From the NCBI RefSeq assembly GCF_000344155.1, contig NZ_BAOQ01000045.1:1-35276 (forward strand): DNA of 35,276 nt. The letters are read 5' to 3'. The translations under genes and the position numbers were made by a program. The first letter of the stretch is position 1; the number at the start of each line of letters is the position of its first letter. Below are positions 30,847 to 35,276 of the stretch, piece after piece. A model generated the notes under the pieces. The model was given only the letters and a program-made list of their open reading frames with translations, was not told where the DNA came from and searched no databases. This DNA comes from Gordonia paraffinivorans NBRC 108238 (lineage in GTDB: Bacteria > Actinomycetota > Actinomycetes > Mycobacteriales > Mycobacteriaceae).

Positions 30847-31572
30847 TTACCGGCCCTTGACCGAGTTGTCGTTGTCCTGCGTCGGCGGGATGTCGGCGGG
30901 CAGGTCACGCAGCCAATCCCGGGCCACGTGGAGGTCGGCGCACCCGGGCCGGCGCGTCAGCAGCGCCCGCCCGAGGCACACCGCCTTCAGCACCGATTCG
31001 GCCCGCTCGAGATCGTCACCCCAGTCGAGACCGCCCTTGGCCATCATCAGCGACACCACGCCGTGGGCCGCCGCCCACAACTCCAGGACGACGTCCTCGA
31101 CCTCCTCGGGACGGAACAGGCCTTCCTCGGCGAGTTCGGCGACCGTGCCGACGAATCGGGTGTGGGCACTCGCGGCCAGCACCTCGTCGACCTTCGACGG
31201 CGCCGACCCCTCGGCGCGGTTGCGGAAGGCCACCCGGTACAGCGCCGGGGTGGCCAGCGCGAAGCGGACGTAGGCGAGCCCGAGGCGCAACACCCGTTCG
31301 AGCGGGTCGTCGACGTCGGCGCCGGCAGCGTCGAGCTCGTCGTCGAGCCGCTCGAAGTAGCGGGCGCACACCGCGTCGAGAAGTGCGTCCTTGTCGGCGA
31401 AGTGCAGGTAGATCGACGGTGGCGTGACCCCGACGCGGGTCGCGACGGCGCGGATCGACATCGCCGAGTCGTCGCCGTTCTCGACGAGCAACTCGCCGGC
31501 CGCCTCGATGATCTCCTCGGCGAGGATCTCGCCGGCGCCACGCGGCGACCTCGCCCGTCTGTGTGTCCTCAC
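30847..31572 (-). CDS. TetR/AcrR family regulator, coupled to the mmpL gene
   Basis: A 241-aa regulator. HTH region ILAEEIIEAAGELLVENGDDSAMSIRAVATRVGVTPPSIYLHFADKDALLDAVCARYF near residues 16-70, followed by a TetR_C_33-like ligand domain (VLRLGLAYVRFALATPALYRVAFRN; VVLELWAAAHGVVSLMM). The start GTG at 31572 overlaps the mmpL stop in GTGA, so the two genes are translationally coupled. It is the natural candidate for a repressor of its own operon through the palindrome at 33877-33889, and of trhA, whose promoter has the same 12-mer. The acidic C-terminal tail is short. Ligand unknown, probably lipophilic. Confidence 0.92.
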   Translation of the reverse strand: MRTHRRARSPRGAGEILAEEIIEAAGELLVENGDDSAMSIRAVATRVGVTPPSIYLHFADKDALLDAVCARYFERLDDELDAAGADVDDPLERVLRLGLAYVRFALATPALYRVAFRNRAEGSAPSKVDEVLAASAHTRFVGTVAELAEEGLFRPEEVEDVVLELWAAAHGVVSLMMAKGGLDWGDDLERAESVLKAVCLGRALLTRRPGCADLHVARDWLRDLPADIPPTQDNDNSVKGR

Positions 31573-33833
31573 CGTTCTCCTGTGCCTGCGCGTTCTCCCG
31601 GGGTTGCCGACAGGTGTTCGGGCATCTCCTCGGACAGTCCGAAGCGATCGTGGAGCTTCCGCAGCGGGGCCGGGGCCCACCAGTTGGCGCGTCCGGCCAG
31701 GCGCATGAACGCGGGGACCAGGAACATCCGGACCAGGGTCGCGTCCATCAGGACCGCAAGCGTCAGCCCCACCCCGAACATACGCATGAACGACACCTCG
31801 GAGGCGGCGATCGCGGCGAACACGATGCTCATCAGCAGCGCGGCGGCGGTGATGACCTTGCCCGTGCGCGCCAGGCCCAGCGCCACCGCGTGGTCGTTGT
31901 CGGCGCGAGTGCGTCCGGAGTGCAGCCACTCCTCGCGGATGCGGCCGAGCAGGAACACCTCGTAGTCCATCGAGAGTCCGAAGGCGACGCAGAACAGCAG
32001 CACCGGCATGGTCGCGTTGAGCGTCCCGGTGGCGGTGGTGCCCAGACCACCGAGGTGGCCCTCCTGGAAGAACCACACCATCGCGCCGAAGGTCGCCGAC
32101 AGCGACAGGATGTTCAGGACGAGCGCCTTCAGCGGGAGCACGACGCTGCCGGTGAAGAGGAACAGCAGGATGAACGTGGCGACCGCGATCAGCCCGAGGA
32201 CCCACGGCAGGTGCGCGTAGATGGAGTCGACGGTGTCGTCGGTGACCGCGGTGAGGCCGGTGAACCAGACCTCGGTTCCCACCGGCACCGGCAGGGCCCG
32301 CATGGCGTCGAGCTGTTCGATCGCGCCCTCGCTCATCACCGCGCGGTCGGTGGAGATGCTGAGGACGTGGGTGTCGCCGCGGGTGTCGTCGGGACTGCCC
32401 GGCGCGACCTGCCCGCCCGAGACGAAGACGCCGGCCGACGAGCCCGCGGAGTTGACGTCGTCGATCTCCGACAGCTGCCGGGTGTAGGCGGCCAGCTCGC
32501 CGGGGTCGATCGGACCGCGCATGACGACGGTGACCGCCGAGGACAGGTCGTCGTCGAAATCCTGGCGGATCTCGTCCTGGATCTGACGTGCGCTCGCCGA
32601 CCCCGGGAGCACCCGGTCGTCGGGGAAGCCCATCTTCAGGGACAGGAACGGTGCGCCGAGGACGAGCAGGAAGACGATCACCGCGGTCGCGACGGGCAGC
32701 GCATGCCGCATCACCCACCGCACGAGGCGGTACCACCAGGTGTCCTCGGGTTCTTTGTCCTGCGGCGACGGCAACCGGAGCAGCCGCCGCAGCGGCCTGC
32801 GCGCGTCGAGGGAGTCGATGCGGTCGCCCAGGACCATCAGAACGGCCGGGGTGACGACGAGGGCGGCGAGCGCGGCGAGGACCACGACGCCGAGCCCGGC
32901 GTAGGCGAACGACCGCAGGAAGTACTGCGGGAACAGAGCGAGCGCACTCAGCGACAGCGCGACCGTCACCGCCGAGAACGCGACGGTCCGTCCGGCGGTG
33001 GCGAGGGTGCGCACGATGGCGTCGGGCCGCGACGATCCCCGGCCGACCTCCTCGCGATAACGGGTCAACAGGAGCAGCGTGTAGTCGATCGCGAGCGCGA
33101 GACCCATCGCAGTGGTCAGGTTCAACGCGAACACCGAGACATCGGTCAGCGAACCGATGACGCGCAGCAGCGCGATGGTGAGAACGATCGACACGATGCC
33201 GATGCCGACCGGGATCGCGGCGGCGACGAGACCGCCGAAGACGAAGATCAGGACGATGAAGGTGATCGGGATGGCGATCGCCTCGGCGAGCAGGAGATCC
33301 GACGAGGTCTGCTCGTTGACCTGCGAGTAGACCAGCGCCTGACCACCGACCCGGATGTCGATCCCGTCGCGCTCGCCGGTGAAGGTCTCGGCGATCTCGG
33401 CGGCGCGTCCCGGCGCGGCGTCCTCGCCGCCCTCGATGGACGCGATGATCAGCGCCGACGTCCGGTCGCGGCTGACGAGCGCGGAATCGAGGGTGGGTTG
33501 CGTCCAGACCGAGAGGATCTGGTCCTGCACGTCGTCGTCTGCCCCGAGTTCGGCGGTGATCGCGTCTGCCACCGATCTCGCCGTCGGATCGCGGGAGATG
33601 TCGACGCCGTCGGGCCCGTCGAGCTTCAGCACGACCTGCAGGCCACCCCGGTCGAAGGTCTCGTCGAGGATCTCCTCGGCCTGCGCCGACGCCGAGTCGG
33701 GATCGCTGTAGCCGCCGGCCAGGAGTTTGTCCGCGGCGCCCGCGCCATAGGCCCCGGCGAGCACCAGGAGGACGAAGGCACCGAGCAGCACCCGCTTCGG
33801 CATGGAGATGATGAGTCGTGTCGATCGAACCAT
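31569..33833 (-). CDS. MMPL family RND transporter
   Basis: A 754-aa inner-membrane transporter of the MmpL/RND superfamily with two repeats, each one helix, a periplasmic loop and five helices. The proton-relay Asp-Tyr pairs are seen in LALAIDYTLLLLTRYREE and FGLSMDYEVFLLGRIREEW. Size fits the shorter MmpL proteins; the sequence pattern is of the general MMPL type, not the trehalose monomycolate exporter MmpL3 with its long C-terminal tail. It probably exports a lipid or a small hydrophobic compound. ATG at 33833. First gene of the mmpL-tetR operon. The promoter has a plausible -10 (TAAAGT) and a -35 inside the palindrome 33877-33889, so repression by the coupled TetR is likely. Confidence 0.93.
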   Translation of the reverse strand: MVRSTRLIISMPKRVLLGAFVLLVLAGAYGAGAADKLLAGGYSDPDSASAQAEEILDETFDRGGLQVVLKLDGPDGVDISRDPTARSVADAITAELGADDDVQDQILSVWTQPTLDSALVSRDRTSALIIASIEGGEDAAPGRAAEIAETFTGERDGIDIRVGGQALVYSQVNEQTSSDLLLAEAIAIPITFIVLIFVFGGLVAAAIPVGIGIVSIVLTIALLRVIGSLTDVSVFALNLTTAMGLALAIDYTLLLLTRYREEVGRGSSRPDAIVRTLATAGRTVAFSAVTVALSLSALALFPQYFLRSFAYAGLGVVVLAALAALVVTPAVLMVLGDRIDSLDARRPLRRLLRLPSPQDKEPEDTWWYRLVRWVMRHALPVATAVIVFLLVLGAPFLSLKMGFPDDRVLPGSASARQIQDEIRQDFDDDLSSAVTVVMRGPIDPGELAAYTRQLSEIDDVNSAGSSAGVFVSGGQVAPGSPDDTRGDTHVLSISTDRAVMSEGAIEQLDAMRALPVPVGTEVWFTGLTAVTDDTVDSIYAHLPWVLGLIAVATFILLFLFTGSVVLPLKALVLNILSLSATFGAMVWFFQEGHLGGLGTTATGTLNATMPVLLFCVAFGLSMDYEVFLLGRIREEWLHSGRTRADNDHAVALGLARTGKVITAAALLMSIVFAAIAASEVSFMRMFGVGLTLAVLMDATLVRMFLVPAFMRLAGRANWWAPAPLRKLHDRFGLSEEMPEHLSATPGERAGTGER

Positions 33834-33876
33834 GCTGCGCCCCCCGTCGTTCGACTTTACAGCGTTAAGTTATCAA

Positions 33877-33889
33877 CCGTAAGTTACGG
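33877..33889. promoter_or_regulatory. Palindromic operator candidate of the mmpL-tetR operon
   Basis: CCGTAAGTTACGG, symmetric around its centre. On the minus strand it places TTACGG 17 bp upstream of TAAAGT, so it overlaps the putative -35. The 12-mer CGTAACTTACGG recurs at the trhA promoter (10474-10485). Confidence 0.6.
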
Positions 33890-33967
33890 GCGTCAATGCT
33901 CGCCGATGGCTTACGACGCTGATGACTATGCTCTCCGAGGACGGTCGGACGACGCGACGAACCCCGG

Positions 33968-34044
33968 CCCCCATAGCCCAATTGGCAGAGGCAGCCGACT
34001 TAAAATCGGCACAGTGTCGGTTCGAGTCCGACTGGGGGCACCAG
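33968..34044 (+). tRNA. tRNA-Leu(UAA anticodon), short variable arm, CCA encoded
   Basis: Full cloverleaf by eye: acceptor GCCCCCA / TGGGGGC (7 bp), D arm with AATTGGCAGA loop, anticodon stem GCCGA / TCGGC with loop CTTAAAA (anticodon TAA at 34002-34004), variable loop ACAGT of only 5 nt, T arm GTCGG-TTCGAGT-CCGAC, discriminator A and encoded CCA (34042-34044). The anticodon assigns it to leucine and A73 fits, but bacterial leucine tRNAs normally have a long variable arm; this one has the class I shape. Confidence 0.9.
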
Positions 34045-34063
34045 CGCCGGTGGTGCGGCTCGC

Positions 34064-34879
34064 CTAAGACCTGCGATAGACGAACCGCCCGACCTGGGCG
34101 TAGGCCATCCGCTCGCTCAATCGCGAACTGAGCCGGCGCGCGCCGTTGAACACGTGCGCGTCCTTGCCGATCACCGCGCGCACCCGACCGGACAGGGCCG
34201 CGTCGATGATCTTGCTCGCGGCCTTCTCCGGCGCCATCGCGAAGTTCTTCGCAAGCGCCTCCGGGGTTCCGAGCGACTTCGACGTCTGCCGCACGAGGTC
34301 GGTCCAGATCGTGCCCGGCAGGACGGTCGTGACGGTCACCTTCGACTTCCGGCCGCGGAGATCCTGCGCGAGGCCGTAGCCGAAGAACGCCACCGCGGCC
34401 TTGCTGGCGCCGTAGAACGCCGCGCCGGGGAACGGCGCGAGACCGGACAGGCTCGAGGTGATGAGCACGACGCCGCCGTCCGGCCGCTTCTCCAGGTGCG
34501 GGAGGAAGGCCCGGGTGAGCCAGACGGTCCCGAAGTAGTTGACCCGGGTGATCAGGTCGATGCGATCGTCGGAGACCTCGGCGATCGGCTGGGTGTCCTG
34601 CGGGATCCCGGCGATGTTGAACAGCCCGTCGACGTGTCCGGTGTCGGCGAGGACGAGGTCGGGGAACTGCTGCACGGACTCGCGGTCGGCGATGTCGAGA
34701 ACGTGGAACCGGAAGCGGTCGGGGTCGGCGACGAGGTGTCCCGTCTCCGCCAGCCCGACCTCGTTGATGTCCGCGCCGACCACCGTCGCACCGCGGGAGA
34801 CGAGGTCGATCGCGACACAGCGCCCGATCCCGTTCGCCGCGCCGGTCACCACGAAGACCTTGCCCGTGACGTCGTCCAC
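34064..34879 (-). CDS. SDR family NAD(P)-dependent oxidoreductase
   Basis: A 271-aa classical short-chain dehydrogenase. Cofactor motif TGAANGIG at residues 12-19, NIAG (NNAG-like) at about 89, catalytic Ser in ITSSLSG and YxxxK in FYGASKAAV. An acidic residue after the second strand (GADINE) favours NAD(H). The substrate is unknown; a C-terminal RLSSRLSERMAYAQVGRF tail is typical of mycolata paralogues. GTG at 34879 with a strong ribosome site (GAGGAGG). The promoter -10 TAGGTT (34931-34926) is overlapped by a KstR2-like box, so it may belong to a steroid or lipid degradation regulon. Lies 20 bp downstream of the tRNA gene, convergent. Confidence 0.93.
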   Translation of the reverse strand: MDDVTGKVFVVTGAANGIGRCVAIDLVSRGATVVGADINEVGLAETGHLVADPDRFRFHVLDIADRESVQQFPDLVLADTGHVDGLFNIAGIPQDTQPIAEVSDDRIDLITRVNYFGTVWLTRAFLPHLEKRPDGGVVLITSSLSGLAPFPGAAFYGASKAAVAFFGYGLAQDLRGRKSKVTVTTVLPGTIWTDLVRQTSKSLGTPEALAKNFAMAPEKAASKIIDAALSGRVRAVIGKDAHVFNGARRLSSRLSERMAYAQVGRFVYRRS

Positions 34880-34931
34880 ACATCCTCCTCAACCGCGCCG
34901 GGCGAACGGCCCGGATCGACGGGATCAACCT

Positions 34932-34945
34932 AGCAAGCGCTTGGT
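34932..34945. promoter_or_regulatory. KstR2-like operator in front of the SDR gene
   Basis: AGCAAGCGCTTGGT fits the pattern AnCAAGnnCTTGnT that I recall for KstR2, the repressor of steroid C/D-ring degradation genes. It lies 53 bp upstream of the start codon, against the putative -10. Confidence 0.55.
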
Positions 34946-35010
34946 CGCGCCGACAGGGGGACGCCCGGCCGGATACGGATCACGCTTCCGGTGGTGATGT
35001 ACTCGTGGAC

Positions 35011-35276
35011 ATGTCCACCCGGGTACTGGCCTCAGATGCGCACGCCCCACTCCCGATCGCGACCGAGACCCTCGCCGCGAGTTCGTCGAGCTCGGCCGCC
35101 TTGCTGACCCTCGGCATCTCGCTGTACGCGATCGCGATCCTCGTGTGCCTGGGCATCGCCATCAACGCCGCGCGCTTCCGGCGGCGCCGCCTGGCGATCG
35201 CGATGGCCTGGGTGGTCGGCATCCTGACGCTCGCCGGCGTGATCATCGCGATCCTGTCCAGCGTGTACGGCGGCGG
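35011..35276 (+). CDS. Hypothetical membrane protein, 3' end outside the window
   Basis: An open frame from ATG 35011 (or GTG 35005) to the window end without stop, 88 codons. A Ser/Ala-rich N-terminal stretch (LAASSSSSAALLTL) leads into helix one (TLGISLYAIAILVCLGIAIN), a basic loop (AARFRRRRLA) and helix two (IAMAWVVGILTLAGVIIAILSSVY). Positively charged residues between the helices point to a cytoplasmic loop. High GC at codon position 3 supports coding. No family recognised. Divergent from the SDR gene; a shared regulatory region is possible. Confidence 0.6.
   Translation, partial: MSTRVLASDAHAPLPIATETLAASSSSSAALLTLGISLYAIAILVCLGIAINAARFRRRRLAIAMAWVVGILTLAGVIIAILSSVYGG

Noticed and set aside
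31563..34067. Very long plus-strand open frame across mmpL
   Set aside because: Antisense to a clear MMPL gene, low-complexity Arg/Asp/His-rich translation, and it runs through the tRNA.
1..35276. CRISPR array, prophage or secondary-metabolite cluster
   Set aside because: No regularly spaced repeats, phage structural genes, or PKS/NRPS domains were seen on either strand.

Overview
The window looks like a chromosomal segment of a high-GC, mycolic-acid-producing actinobacterium (order Mycobacteriales; Gordonia or a close relative is my best guess). Reasons: strong GC bias at codon position 3, a mycothiol S-conjugate amidase, a short-chain Z-isoprenyl diphosphate synthase, an MmpL transporter, a DesA2-type acyl-ACP desaturase, and many genes with no Shine-Dalgarno but a TANNNT hexamer 6-7 nt before the start codon (leaderless transcripts). 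From memory, the core genes desA2, glyA, coaA, uppS, trhA, the 107-aa membrane protein, mca, DUF4307, greA, metB, cbs, the SGNH esterase and fadA follow the order of Rv1094 back to Rv1074c of Mycobacterium tuberculosis. Other genes are interspersed among them.

Layout. 1-660: 3' end of an IS481-family element inserted at the stop codon of desA2. 655-5273: desA2, glyA and a DUF885 protein leftward; coaA rightward, preceded by an overlapping 15-codon leaderless ORF. 5313-9529: two divergent regulator/enzyme pairs, TetR with an acyl-CoA dehydrogenase-fold flavoenzyme, and an NAD(P)-binding SDR with a MocR regulator. 9570-12442: uppS, trhA, then a damaged pair, a membrane-protein 5' part running out of frame into the C-terminal half of a PepSY-TM protein. 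12504-16095: aroG with an aromatic leader peptide and terminator (attenuator), an Lrp/AsnC regulator divergent from ornithine aminotransferase rocD, and a TspO homologue. 16181-19305: mca with a small membrane protein, DUF4307 coupled to a queuosine-precursor-type transporter, and greA. 19340-20796: a complete IS30-family element inserted in the loop of the terminator shared by greA and the next gene. 20834-22951: DUF4352, Ltp-repeat and SRPBCC proteins. 22993-26831: cbs-metB-ilvA (transsulfuration and threonine deamination). 26895-29126: SGNH esterase and thiolase. 29142-33833: DUF6790-like membrane protein, Bax-inhibitor-1 protein, and an mmpL-tetR operon. 33968-35276: tRNA with UAA anticodon, an SDR dehydrogenase, and a membrane protein cut by the window edge.

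The most notable observations are the aroG attenuator, the IS30 insertion that splits a bidirectional terminator, the coaA upstream ORF, a palindrome shared by trhA and mmpL, a short-variable-arm tRNA with a Leu(UAA) anticodon, and a DesA2 whose di-iron ligands are partly replaced. I see no CRISPR array, prophage or large biosynthetic cluster.
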